Source: Streptomyces cyaneogriseus subsp. noncyanogenus (GTDB lineage Bacteria; Actinomycetota; Actinomycetes; Streptomycetales; Streptomycetaceae). From it: a DNA stretch of 64,000 nt. The notes under the pieces are model-generated. The model did no database searches and had not been told where the DNA came from. It saw nothing but the letters and a program-made list of their open reading frames with translations. This document shows, piece after piece, positions 35,378-44,771 of this stretch. The translations under genes and the position numbers were made by a program. The stretch lies in NCBI RefSeq assembly GCF_000931445.1, contig NZ_CP010849.1:1116001-1180000 (forward strand), given 5' to 3'. Every line of letters starts with the position of its first letter. The first letter of the stretch is position 1.

Positions 35378-38300
35378 TCATCCGCCGGTGCCGGCCGGCA
35401 GGGCGGGGGCGCAGGCGGTGACGAGGTCGGACAGCGCCGACCGGAAGCACGCGACGAGCCGGTCCGCCTCGTGGGGCGCGAGCAGGCCGGTGCGGCATTC
35501 GAGGCGTCCCGACAGCCGCCCCTGCCCGTGCAGCAGCGACAGGGTGACGGGGAACTTCGCGCGGTCGGGGGCGACCGGCACGCTGCGGCCGGCCAGACCG
35601 TCGAGCCGGACCGTGGGGGCGTCGTCGACGCTCAGGTAGAACTGCGGGAAGCCGGCCGGCAGCGGCGTCCGCGCGCGCAGGGCCCCGGCCAGCCGGGGGA
35701 AGGGGAGGTGGCCGTGGCCGGCGACGGCCCGGTCGAACTGGTCGCGCACCCGGTCCAGCAGGTCCCGGCCCGTCACCGCCGGCCCGGGCGGGCCGCCGAG
35801 CAGCACCGTGTTCAGGAAGCAGCCCACGACCTGTTCGGACTCGGGCAGATCGCGGCCCGAGACGGCGACGGCCAGCACCGTCCGGTCGTCTTCGAACACG
35901 GTGGCCAGGGCCTTGCGGTAGGCGGCGCAGAGGACGACGAACGGGGTGTGCCCGGCCGCCGCGGCGGTGCTGGTCACCGCGCGGGCGAGGTCGTCCGGGA
36001 GGTCGAACTCGACGACGTGGACGCCCTTCCCGGCGAGGGCGCCGTCGTGTTCCGGCCGCTCCCGCGCGAGGAGGGGGATCAGGTCCCGCGCCGCGCGGGC
36101 GAGGTCGCCTTCCCGGTCCGGGCCGGTGTCGGCCCGGTTGGCCCAGGTGTTGAGGTCGCAGACGGTGACCGGTGCGGGGCCGGGCGCCGCGCCGGGTGTG
36201 TTGTGGAAGCGGGCGAGGTCGTCGAGGAAGAGCCGCAGCCCCCACCCGTCCATGATCAGGTGGTGCCAGGTCAGCAGCAGGGCGGACGACGCGCCGGGCG
36301 CGGTGAACAGGGCCGCGCGCAGGAGCGGCCCGGAGTCGGCCGGCACCGGGCGGGCCGCCTCCCGGCGGGCCAGGGTGACGGCCGCTCCGGGGGGCAGCCC
36401 GGCGGGCAGCTTGCGCACGGTGAGGGTGATGCGGTGCCGTCCGAGGACGAGATGGGGCTCGCCGTCCCGGGTCTCCAGCGCGGCACCCACCGCGGGGTGG
36501 CGCAGGGCCGCTTCGCGCACGGCGTCGGCCAGGCGCGGGACGTCCGGGGGCCCGGTCAGTTCCAGGCAGTACGCCTCGGTGTAGAGCAGGGGGTCCCCGG
36601 CGAGCTGTTCATGGCTGCGGATGGCCCGCTGGCCGGCGGTGAGGGGCGCGGAGGTGCGGCCCGTCTCCCGGTCGGCGGCCGGGCCGGTGCGGGGCGGCGC
36701 GGCGGCGACGGTCGCGGCCAGGTCGCCGGCGGACGCGGCGCGCAGGACGTCGCCGACGGTGACCGGCCGGCCGGTCAGTTCGCGGAGCTCGGCCGCGGCC
36801 CGGGCGGCGCCCAGGGAGGTGCCGCCGAGTTCGGCGAAGGTGCGCCCGGGGTGTACGGGGGTGCCGGTGGCGCGCTGCCAGGCGCGGGCCACGGCGCCGA
36901 GGAGGGTCTCGTCGTGCGGGAGCGCGTCCGGCGTGCCGTCGTCGGGTCCGGGCGCGGGGAGCGAGGCGGCGAGCGCCGTCCGGTCGAGCTTGCCGTTGGG
37001 GGTGAGCGGGAAGGCGTCGTGGGTGAGGACGGCGGAGGGGACCATGTAGTCGGGCAGGGCGCGGGCGGCGAACTCCCGCAGGGCGAGGGGGTCGACGGTC
37101 CGGCCGGGCGCGGGGACGACGTGGCAGACGAGCCGCGCGTCGCCGGGCCGGTCCCGCCGGACGGTCACCGCCGCGCGGGCGACGCCGTCGTGGCCCTCCA
37201 CCGCGTTCTCGATCTCGGCGAGCTCGACGCGGAAGCCGCGCACCTTGACCTGGTGGTCGACGCGCGTGAGGTAGGTGAGGGTGCCGTCCGGTTCCCGCCG
37301 CACCAGGTCCCCGGTGCGGTACATGCGGGTGCCGGGCGGTCCGAAGGGGTCGGCCACGAAGCGCTCGGCCGTCAGCGCGGGCCGGCCGAGGTAGCCCCGC
37401 GCGAGCCCGTCGCCGGCGATGTACAGCTCGCCCGCGGTCCCGGCGGGCACGGGCCGCAGCGCGTCGTCGAGGACGTACACCCGGGTGTTCCTGACGGGGC
37501 GCCCGACGGACCCCGGGGCCGCGGCGCCGTCGACCTCCTGGGCCGTGGACCAGACCGTGGTCTCGGTGGGGCCGTAGAGGTTGGTCACCCGGCCGCCGAG
37601 GGCGCGCATCCGCTCGCCGAGCGCCGCGGGCAGCGCCTCCCCGCCGACCAGCATGCGCAGCCCGCGGACGGCGTCCGGCACCTCGGCCACCAGTGCCTGC
37701 CACAGGGAGGGGGTCGCCTGGAGGGTGGTGGCGCCGGTGCGGGCGAGCAGCGCGGCCAGGGCCCAGGGGTCGCGTGCCTCGTCCCGGGAGGCCAGGACCA
37801 CGGTGGCGCCGCAGGCCAGCGGCAGGTACAGCTCCAGGGCGGCGATGTCGAAGGCGATGGTGGTGACCGCGACCAGGCGGTCCCCGGGGGCCAGCGGGAA
37901 CAGCTCGCGCATCGCGGCGAGGAAGTTGGCCAGCGCCGACCGGGGGACGGCCACGCCCTTGGGGCGGCCCGTCGACCCGGAGGTGTACAGGACGTAGGCG
38001 AGCCGGTCGGCGGGTTCCGGCCGCGCCGCGGGGGCGGGTGGCGCGTCGGCGGCGGCCCGTCCCCGCGGTGGTCCGGCCGGTACGGGGATGAGCGGGACAC
38101 CGGGGGCCAGGGCGGCCGCGAGGCGCCGGGCGTCCGGGTCGGCCGTGGTCAGCAGCGCCCTCGGCGCGGCGTCGGCCAGGACATGGGCGAGGCGCTGGGC
38201 GGGGTGGCCGGGGTCGGCCGGCACATAGGCCGCGCCGCTCTTCAGGACCGCGAGCAGGGCCACGAGGAGGTCCGCCGACCGGGGCAGCAGCAGTGCCACC

Positions 38301-38671
38301 CGGTCCTCCGGTCCCACTCCGGCCTCCGCCAGGACGCGGGCCAGCGCGTCGGCGCGGGCGTTCAGCTCCGCGTAGGTCAGCCGGGTGGTGCCGCAGATCA
38401 GGGCGACCGCGTCCGGGGTGCGCCGGGCCCAGGTCCCGAACAGCTCGGCCGGGGACGGGTCGGACGGCGCGGTGCGCCCGGCGGGGCCCGCCGGGCGCGC
38501 GCCGTCCCCGCGGGCGGTGACGTGGTCCAGGCGGCCCTGGCGCCGGCCGGGGCCGTGGGTCACCGCCCGCCCGGCGGGCGTCCCGGTGCCGGCCGGCCGG
38601 AGGGAGTGCCGGCCCTGGTCGTCGGTGCGGACCGGGCGGGCGCGCTCCGGGTCCTCGAAGGGGTTGGTCAC
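35378..38671 (-). CDS. NRPS: degenerate MbtH-A(Gly)-PCP-C
   Basis: A 1097-aa nonribosomal peptide synthetase. Residues 1 to about 53 align with MbtH proteins (NPFED..., HSLRP, TPAGR, RLDHV) but the conserved Trp and Cys residues are lost. The adenylation domain (about 75-570) has A3 YTSGSTGRPKG and A10 NGKLDR; reading the ten pocket residues by alignment to GrsA gives DILQLGLVWK, one change from the glycine code DILQLGLIWK. A carrier follows (LGGTS, Ser near 618), then a condensation domain with intact HHLIMDG near 802. There is no thioesterase. GTG at 38671 has GGAGG upstream. It is the last NRPS gene of its transcript. Confidence 0.95.
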   Translation of the reverse strand: MTNPFEDPERARPVRTDDQGRHSLRPAGTGTPAGRAVTHGPGRRQGRLDHVTARGDGARPAGPAGRTAPSDPSPAELFGTWARRTPDAVALICGTTRLTYAELNARADALARVLAEAGVGPEDRVALLLPRSADLLVALLAVLKSGAAYVPADPGHPAQRLAHVLADAAPRALLTTADPDARRLAAALAPGVPLIPVPAGPPRGRAAADAPPAPAARPEPADRLAYVLYTSGSTGRPKGVAVPRSALANFLAAMRELFPLAPGDRLVAVTTIAFDIAALELYLPLACGATVVLASRDEARDPWALAALLARTGATTLQATPSLWQALVAEVPDAVRGLRMLVGGEALPAALGERMRALGGRVTNLYGPTETTVWSTAQEVDGAAAPGSVGRPVRNTRVYVLDDALRPVPAGTAGELYIAGDGLARGYLGRPALTAERFVADPFGPPGTRMYRTGDLVRREPDGTLTYLTRVDHQVKVRGFRVELAEIENAVEGHDGVARAAVTVRRDRPGDARLVCHVVPAPGRTVDPLALREFAARALPDYMVPSAVLTHDAFPLTPNGKLDRTALAASLPAPGPDDGTPDALPHDETLLGAVARAWQRATGTPVHPGRTFAELGGTSLGAARAAAELRELTGRPVTVGDVLRAASAGDLAATVAAAPPRTGPAADRETGRTSAPLTAGQRAIRSHEQLAGDPLLYTEAYCLELTGPPDVPRLADAVREAALRHPAVGAALETRDGEPHLVLGRHRITLTVRKLPAGLPPGAAVTLARREAARPVPADSGPLLRAALFTAPGASSALLLTWHHLIMDGWGLRLFLDDLARFHNTPGAAPGPAPVTVCDLNTWANRADTGPDREGDLARAARDLIPLLARERPEHDGALAGKGVHVVEFDLPDDLARAVTSTAAAAGHTPFVVLCAAYRKALATVFEDDRTVLAVAVSGRDLPESEQVVGCFLNTVLLGGPPGPAVTGRDLLDRVRDQFDRAVAGHGHLPFPRLAGALRARTPLPAGFPQFYLSVDDAPTVRLDGLAGRSVPVAPDRAKFPVTLSLLHGQGRLSGRLECRTGLLAPHEADRLVACFRSALSDLVTACAPALPAGTGG

Positions 38672-38751
38672 GATGGGCCTCCGTGTCGCGCCGTGGCTCC
38701 GCGGGGGCCACGGGTTCGGGTGCGGGCGCCGGTGCGGCTCGGCGCTGGCGT

Positions 38752-40005
38752 TCAGGGCGCCGGAGCGGACGGCTGCGGGACGGGGTCGCGGCGGGCGGCG
38801 CTCCTGTTCCGGGCCGCGCCGGCCGCCAGGTGCCCCAGGGCGGTCAGGGCGCCGAGCCCCAGGCATCCCAGCCACAGGGCGCGGCCGGCGTGCTGGAGGA
38901 CGTAGCCGCCCAGGGAGGGCCCGAGGAGACCGGCCACGTTGTACGACACCGTGAAGAACGCCTGGTAGCGGCCGCGCATGTGGTCGGGCGAGAGGGAGGC
39001 GGCCAGGGCGGGCCCGGTGGCGGCGTTGAGCATCTCGCCGGTGGTCCACACGAGCGTCGACAGGACGAAGAAGGCCGGGGAGGTGCCGGCGGCGATGACG
39101 GCGAAGCCGCCGCCCATGAGCACCGCGGCCAGGGCGAGGACCCGCTCGGGCCGCCGCTCCCGGACCAGGCGGGGTACGAAGAGCTGGCCGAGGACGATGA
39201 CGACGCCGTTGAGGGTGATGAGCCATCCGTACGCGGCGGGCGGCAGCCCGGCGTCCTGCACGGCGAGCGGCAGTGTCGACATGTGCTGCATGAACACCAC
39301 GCTGAACAGCACCGCGAGGCCGACCAGCGCCAGGAACGGGCGGTCGCGCAGCACCGCGGCCACCCCGCCGCCGCGCCCGGCGCCCTTGCCGCGGGCCGGG
39401 GTGCCGCCCGGTCCGCGCGCCGGTTCGGGCACCGCCACGTAGATGACCACGGCCGCGACCAGTGTGGTCGCCGCGTCCAGCAGGAACAGCAGGGTGTAGT
39501 CGACGTCGATGACGAATCCGGCCAGTGCTCCGGCGACCGAGAAACCGAGGTTCACCGCCCAGAACTGGAAGGAGAAGGCGCGCGGCCGGTGCTCCTCGGC
39601 GACCAGGTCGATCATCAGCGCGCTCGCCGCCGGGCGGATCATGTTGCTGGCCATCCCCACGCCGACGGCGAGCAGCAGGATGCTCACGCGGTCCCGGGCG
39701 AAGCCCAGCGCGGTCATGAGGACGACGGTGGCGAGGTTGCCGGCGAGCAGGGTGCGCCGGCGGCCCAGGAAGTCGGCGACGAACCCGCCGGCGAGGGTGC
39801 CGAACATCCCGCCGCCGCCGAAGGCGAGGCCGACCACCAGTCCCGCGAAGGAGGCGGAGAACCCCCGTTCCTTCGTCAGGTACATCGACATGAACAGGAT
39901 GACGAAGGACCCGAGCTGGCTGACCAGGATCGCGCCCCACAGGAACCAGAAGGTGCGCGGCAGCCCCTCGGCGGCCCGGGCCATCCGGCCGCGCGGACCG
40001 GTCAT
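38752..40005 (-). CDS. MFS transporter, probable product exporter
   Basis: A 417-aa major facilitator superfamily protein with about 12 membrane helices. The loop 2-3 motif reads GGFVADFLGRRRTLL, and ASNMIRPAASALMIDLV marks the helix 4-5 region. It resembles drug/proton antiporters of the actinobacterial type. Its ATG overlaps the stop of the upstream condensation-like gene (ATGA), placing it firmly in the NRPS operon, so export of the peptide product, giving self-protection, is the natural role. Confidence 0.92.
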   Translation of the reverse strand: MTGPRGRMARAAEGLPRTFWFLWGAILVSQLGSFVILFMSMYLTKERGFSASFAGLVVGLAFGGGGMFGTLAGGFVADFLGRRRTLLAGNLATVVLMTALGFARDRVSILLLAVGVGMASNMIRPAASALMIDLVAEEHRPRAFSFQFWAVNLGFSVAGALAGFVIDVDYTLLFLLDAATTLVAAVVIYVAVPEPARGPGGTPARGKGAGRGGGVAAVLRDRPFLALVGLAVLFSVVFMQHMSTLPLAVQDAGLPPAAYGWLITLNGVVIVLGQLFVPRLVRERRPERVLALAAVLMGGGFAVIAAGTSPAFFVLSTLVWTTGEMLNAATGPALAASLSPDHMRGRYQAFFTVSYNVAGLLGPSLGGYVLQHAGRALWLGCLGLGALTALGHLAAGAARNRSAARRDPVPQPSAPAP

Positions 40006-41297
40006 GCGCCGCTCACCGGCCCGGTGCCCGTCCCGACGGCCCGCGCCAGCGACGCCGCGAACCCGGCGCCGAACACGCTCGCGTCCGCCACCAGCCGCAC
40101 CGCGGCCCCGCTGCCGTCGGCCCGCTCGGTGCCGTAGACGCGCAGCGCGCCGTGCAGCCGGTAGGCGCCCATGGGCGGCACCTCCAGCGCCCTGCCCGGC
40201 CGCCCGCCGACGTGCGGCGGCTCCTGCTCGGTCAGGTAGTTGAACAGGGCGTACGGGGGCAGGGGCTCGCTCGGCAGGTAGCGCGCTCCGTACCAGCGGG
40301 GCTGGAGGCGGCGGACGACCTCGGCGTGGTGGAGGGGGTGGCCGCGCAGGGAGCGGAAGACGGCCTGGGTGACCTCGTGGACGGTGTCGTCGTCGGTGCG
40401 GCCGACGGTGAAGGACGCCGGCTGCCAGTTGGAGAGGAACCCGGCCATGTTCAGCTTCTCGGGGCTGGAGCGGCGGGAACTCTGGAGCAGGAAGCGCAGG
40501 GGGGCGGCGCGGTCCGCCGGTTCCAGGAGCGGGACGAGGGCGGAGGAGACGGCGGCGAGGACCCGGGCGGAGCGGCCCAGCGCGGTGCGCGCGTAGGGGG
40601 CGGACGGGTCGAAGGCCACCGTGGCGTGGGCGGTTTCGGGCGTGACCGCCGCGCCGCCGGGCCGGGCCAGCTCCGGGTGCAGCGGCGGATAGACGGCGCC
40701 CCCGGTGGTCCGCTGCCAGTAGTCCAGGACCTTGCCCGCGGCGGCGGACCCGGCGGCGGTCAGCTCCTCGTGGAAGAAGGCGTCGGCGACGGTGGGCCGG
40801 GGTCCGGCCGGTTCCGCACCGCGCAGCAGGGCGAAGAGGTCCGCGACGACGCGGTGGTAGCTGTGGCCGTCGATGACGAGGTGGTCGATGCCCAGGCCGA
40901 TCAGGGTCTCGCCCGCTCCGGGCGCGACCACCAGGCGGGCCAGGGCGCCGCCGGTCAGGTCGACGGGCGCGCACAGTACGGCGAAGAAGTCCTCCGGGGA
41001 GGCGACGGCGAAGGTCCGCTCGGCGATGGCCGCGGCGCCGTGGCGGCGGCAGGTGAAGCCGCCCTCGCCGGTCGCCTCGAAGACGGTGCGCAGGGTGTCG
41101 TACCGGGCGACGACCGCGTGCCAGGCCGCCTGGGCCTCCGGCACGCCGACGGTGTGGGGGAAGGACCAGGCGAAGGTGGGCTGGTCCTGGCTGGGCCGGC
41201 CCGAGGCCCACAGGGCGAGCCGCTCGCGCTGGGCCAGGGACACCGGCGGCGCGGCGTCACCGGAGGCGGGGCGCGGGGCGGCGGGGTCAGCAGTCAT
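40002..41297 (-). CDS. free-standing condensation-like protein with DHxxxDG motif
   Basis: A 431-aa protein with the chloramphenicol-acetyltransferase-like fold of condensation domains and their free relatives. The active-site motif is DHLVIDG (about residues 138-144): the second His and the Asp-Gly are kept, but the first His of HHxxxDG is Asp. Other family parts are PVSLAQRERLALW at the start and FLLQSSRRSSPEKLNMAGFL late. It probably joins an acyl-carrier intermediate to an amine or alcohol nucleophile. ATG at 41297 has GAGGA upstream and overlaps the end of the preceding NRPS gene by 11 bp. Confidence 0.85.
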   Translation of the reverse strand: MTADPAAPRPASGDAAPPVSLAQRERLALWASGRPSQDQPTFAWSFPHTVGVPEAQAAWHAVVARYDTLRTVFEATGEGGFTCRRHGAAAIAERTFAVASPEDFFAVLCAPVDLTGGALARLVVAPGAGETLIGLGIDHLVIDGHSYHRVVADLFALLRGAEPAGPRPTVADAFFHEELTAAGSAAAGKVLDYWQRTTGGAVYPPLHPELARPGGAAVTPETAHATVAFDPSAPYARTALGRSARVLAAVSSALVPLLEPADRAAPLRFLLQSSRRSSPEKLNMAGFLSNWQPASFTVGRTDDDTVHEVTQAVFRSLRGHPLHHAEVVRRLQPRWYGARYLPSEPLPPYALFNYLTEQEPPHVGGRPGRALEVPPMGAYRLHGALRVYGTERADGSGAAVRLVADASVFGAGFAASLARAVGTGTGPVSGA

Positions 41298-44200
41298 CGA
41301 AGGGGTCCTCACACATGCGTCGCAGGCCGTCCAGGAAGTGCCGCGCCAGCCCGGCGCCGAAGGCGGACGTGGTGCGGGCGGGGTCCACCCGCACGGTCAG
41401 CTCCCAGTTCTTGTCCATCGGCTGCCGGCCCACCTCGACGACGACGGGGAAGCTCGTGCGGTCGCAGAACCACCAGTCGACGACGCGCAGCGCGCGGAGG
41501 TCCGCGAGGGTGTCGAAGGGCCGGAAGTCGGTGTAGTTGAAGAGCACGGAGAACGGCGCGCCGCCCGCCAGGGCCTGGATCTCCGCCAGCGGGAAGCGGC
41601 GGAACGGCGCGCTCGCCCGCTCCTCGGCGAAGACCGAGCGGACCAGATCCGCCCAGGTGCCGCCGGCCGGGGCGGCGCGCAGCGGCACGCTGTTGAGGAA
41701 GAGGCCCAGCGCTTCCTCGCCGCCGGCGGCCTCCGGGCGCCCGCCGGTCACCACGCCCGTGACGGGCCGCGGGTCCCCGGTGGCGGCGCGCAGCGCCCGC
41801 AGGTGCGCGGCGAGGTAGACGGACTTGGCGGGCACGCCGAGGCGGTCGGCCAGGCCGCGCACGGCGTCGGCCAGGTCCGCGGGGAGCGGCAGCCGCGCGT
41901 CGGGGTCGAGGGCGGCGGTGCCGGGTGCGCCGGGCGGGGGCAGCGGGGTCGCGCGGGCGTCCCGTACCACGCGGGCCCAGTGCTCGCGGGCGGCATCACA
42001 GCGGCTGTCGGCGCGCTCCAGGGCGACGTAGGCGTGGTACGGCAGGGCGGGCGGCGCCGGTGGTGCGGGGGCCCGGCCCAGTGCGCGTTCGTAGGTGCCG
42101 ATCAGTTCGGTGACGAGCAGGGCGAAGCTCCAGCCGTCGAGGATGCTGTGGTGGGCGGAGACGGAGAGCTGGAAGGTGCCGTCGTGGTGGTCGTGGGCGT
42201 GGCAGCGCCACAGGGGCTTGCCCTCCAGCGTGAAGGGCCGCTGCCACTGCTCCCGCCACCAGGCCCGGACCGCCTCGGCCGCGGTGGCCGCCGCGGGCAG
42301 GTCCTCACCGTGGTGCAGCGGCACGGCGGGGCGGTCGTGCACCAGTTGCAGGGGCTCCGCGTAGGTGCCGAGGTCGAAGGTGGTGCGCAGCACGTCGTGC
42401 CGCGCGGCCAGGGTCCGAAGGGCCCGGCGCAGGGCGTCGGGGACGAGCGGGCCGTGCAGGCGCACGCTGACCAGGTCGTGGTAGAGGGTCGGGTCCCCGG
42501 AGAGCTGGGACTCGAAGATCATGCCGAGCTGGAGGGAGGTCAGCGGGCAGGCCGTCGTGACGTCCGGGGGCAGCGGCTCGCCGTCGTGGACGGCCCGCGG
42601 CGCGTCGGCGGCGGGCGCGGTGTCCTCCGCGGGGACGACGGTCGCGTGCGGGGCGAGGGTGGCGACGGTCGGGTACTGGAGCAGGTGCTCCACCTTCACG
42701 TCGATCCCGGCCTCGCGGGCCAGGCCGACGACGCGCAGGGCGGTGAGGGAGTCCCCGCCGAGGGCGAAGAAGTTCTCGCCTGGTTCGACCCGCGCCCGGC
42801 CGAGGGCCCGGCTCCATATGCGGGCCAGGAGTTCTTCGACCGGCGCGGGGCCGTCGGTGCCGGGCGGCGGCACGTCCGCGGGCGCAGGGCCGGGCGGGGC
42901 GGGCAGGGCCTTGCGGTCCAGCTTGCCGTTGGGGGTCAGCGGGAAGGAGTCGAGCAGGACGAGGGCCGAGGGGACCATGTGGGCGGGCAGCCGCTCGGCG
43001 AGGCCCCGGCGCAGGTCGTCGGCGGTCGCCGTGGCCGCCGGCGCGAGCACCGCGTAGCCCGCGAGCACGGCCTCGCCGACGGCGTCGGTCCGCAGCGTCA
43101 CGGCCGCTTCCCGGACGCCCTCCAGGGCGCCGAGGGCGGCCTCGATCTCGCCGAGCTCCACGCGGAAGCCGCGCAGCTGCACCTGGTCGTCGGCGCGTCC
43201 CCGGAACTCCAGCTCGCCGTCCTCGGTGAGCACCGCCAGGTCGCCGCTGCGGTACAGCCGTTCGCCGGGGCCGCCGAACGGGTCGGGCACGAAGCGCTCG
43301 GCGGTCAGCGCGGGCCGGTCCAGGTAACCGAGGGCGACGCCGGTGCCCCCGACGTACATCTCGCCCTGTTCGCCGGGGGCCACGGGGTCGCCGGCGGCGT
43401 CGAGGAGGTGGACGCGGACCCCGGGCAGGGGACGTCCGATGGGGCTGCGGGCGGTGGCGCAATCGCCGGCGGTGAGGGTTCTCAGGGTGACGTGGACGGT
43501 CGTCTCGGTGATGCCGTACATGTTGACCAGGCGCGGGCGGTCGGTGCCGTACCGCTCGGTCCAGGGGCGCAGTGCGGCCGGGTCGAGGGCCTCGCCGCCG
43601 AAGACGGTCAGGCGCAGCGCGGTGTCCGGGAATGCCGCCCGCTCGGCGGCGCGGACCAGTTGCCGGAAGGCGGTGGGGGTCTGGCTGAGGACGGTGACGC
43701 GCTCGCCGCGCAGCAGCCGCAGGAAGGACTCCGGGGAGCGGCTGGTGGTGTAGGGCACGACGACGAGGCGTCCGCCGTGCAGCAGGGCGCCCCACAGTTC
43801 CCACACGGAGAAGTCGAAGGCGCAGGAGTGGAAGAGCGTCCACACGTCGTCCGAGTCGGCGGCGGCGATGCCGAGTTCGTCGCGGCAGGCGTCGAAGAGG
43901 CGGACGACGTTGGCGTGGGTGACGACGACGCCCTTGGGGGTGCCGGTGGAGCCGGAGGTGTGGATGACGTAGGCGGGGTGACGGGCGGTCACGCCGGGCC
44001 GGGGGTCGGTGTCGCTCTCCCCCGCCGAGTCCTCCACGGACAGGTAGGCCGTGCCGGGGAAGGCGGTGCGGTGCCGCTCCTGCCCCACGATGACGCCGCA
44101 GCCGGTGTCGTCGAGGGTGAAGCGCCGGCGCTCCAGGGGGTAGGACGGGTCCAGCGGCACGTACGCGGCGCCGCACTTGAGGACGGCGAGGATCGCCACC

Positions 44201-44427
44201 ACGAGATCGGCGGAGCGGTCGGCGCACACCCCGACGAAGGTGCCCGGTCCGGCGCCCCCGCGCAGCAGCGCGTGCGCGAGGCGGTTGGCCGCGCGGTTCA
44301 GCTCGGCGTAGGTCAGGGTGCGCGGGCCGTCGGTGAGGGCGGCGCGGTGGCCGGCCAGGGCGGCGCGGCGTTCGAAGATCCCGTGCAGGGTGCCGGTGGT
44401 GCTCGTACGGGCGTCGGGGCCGGTCAT
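41287..44427 (-). CDS. NRPS: A(Thr-like)-PCP-C
   Basis: A 1046-aa synthetase module. The adenylation domain (about residues 15-510) has A3 HTSGSTGTPKG and A10 NGKLDR; the pocket reads DFWSVGMVHK, close to the threonine code DFWNIGMVHK. The carrier motif LGGDSL is near 558. A condensation domain with intact HHSILDG (about 760) and the opening segment ACPLTSLQLGMIF ends the protein. A-PCP-C order means the C domain acts on its own loaded carrier with a partner, or passes the chain to another protein. ATG overlaps the MbtH stop (ATGA). Confidence 0.95.
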   Translation of the reverse strand: MTGPDARTSTTGTLHGIFERRAALAGHRAALTDGPRTLTYAELNRAANRLAHALLRGGAGPGTFVGVCADRSADLVVAILAVLKCGAAYVPLDPSYPLERRRFTLDDTGCGVIVGQERHRTAFPGTAYLSVEDSAGESDTDPRPGVTARHPAYVIHTSGSTGTPKGVVVTHANVVRLFDACRDELGIAAADSDDVWTLFHSCAFDFSVWELWGALLHGGRLVVVPYTTSRSPESFLRLLRGERVTVLSQTPTAFRQLVRAAERAAFPDTALRLTVFGGEALDPAALRPWTERYGTDRPRLVNMYGITETTVHVTLRTLTAGDCATARSPIGRPLPGVRVHLLDAAGDPVAPGEQGEMYVGGTGVALGYLDRPALTAERFVPDPFGGPGERLYRSGDLAVLTEDGELEFRGRADDQVQLRGFRVELGEIEAALGALEGVREAAVTLRTDAVGEAVLAGYAVLAPAATATADDLRRGLAERLPAHMVPSALVLLDSFPLTPNGKLDRKALPAPPGPAPADVPPPGTDGPAPVEELLARIWSRALGRARVEPGENFFALGGDSLTALRVVGLAREAGIDVKVEHLLQYPTVATLAPHATVVPAEDTAPAADAPRAVHDGEPLPPDVTTACPLTSLQLGMIFESQLSGDPTLYHDLVSVRLHGPLVPDALRRALRTLAARHDVLRTTFDLGTYAEPLQLVHDRPAVPLHHGEDLPAAATAAEAVRAWWREQWQRPFTLEGKPLWRCHAHDHHDGTFQLSVSAHHSILDGWSFALLVTELIGTYERALGRAPAPPAPPALPYHAYVALERADSRCDAAREHWARVVRDARATPLPPPGAPGTAALDPDARLPLPADLADAVRGLADRLGVPAKSVYLAAHLRALRAATGDPRPVTGVVTGGRPEAAGGEEALGLFLNSVPLRAAPAGGTWADLVRSVFAEERASAPFRRFPLAEIQALAGGAPFSVLFNYTDFRPFDTLADLRALRVVDWWFCDRTSFPVVVEVGRQPMDKNWELTVRVDPARTTSAFGAGLARHFLDGLRRMCEDPFDDC

Positions 44428-44630
44428 GCGGAGGTCTCCCGCCGGGTCCCGAGCGGGCGGACGTCGGTCCACACCTCGGCGATGCGGTCGAGGCACTCCT
44501 GGTGGGTCCCGCGGAATCCGAAGGGCCGCCAGCCGGCCGGCGGGGTCCGGTCGGCCGGCCACAGCGAGTGCTGCTCCTCGTCGTTGACCACGACGTCGAA
44601 GGGACGGGTGGGGTCCTGTGATTCGTACAT
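44424..44630 (-). CDS. MbtH family protein
   Basis: A 68-aa MbtH-like protein that binds and activates adenylation domains. All the signature residues are present: NDEEQHSLWP, PPAGW, ECLDRI and VWTDVRP, including the three tryptophans. It is translationally coupled to the following NRPS gene by a 4-bp overlap and is the obvious helper for the adenylation domains of the cluster. It contrasts with the decayed MbtH-like segment fused to the glycine synthetase. Confidence 0.97.
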   Translation of the reverse strand: MYESQDPTRPFDVVVNDEEQHSLWPADRTPPAGWRPFGFRGTHQECLDRIAEVWTDVRPLGTRRETSA

Positions 44631-44771
44631 GACACCTTTCCTGTTTCGCGGACGGCACCTGGGGCCCGTCGTCCGGGGCGCGTCGCGGGGGCTCGCGGCC
44701 GCCGAGGGCCGTCGGCTCCCCGCGGCCGGGCCGGGGCGGCGGGTCCCCGGCCGGGCGTCGCCGCGCGTGGG

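Noticed and set aside
34640..38905. A 1421-codon plus-strand open frame opposite the glycine synthetase
   Set aside because: It is antisense to a well-supported NRPS gene, has no domain similarity and is Gly/Arg/Ala-rich, as expected of shadow frames in very GC-rich DNA.
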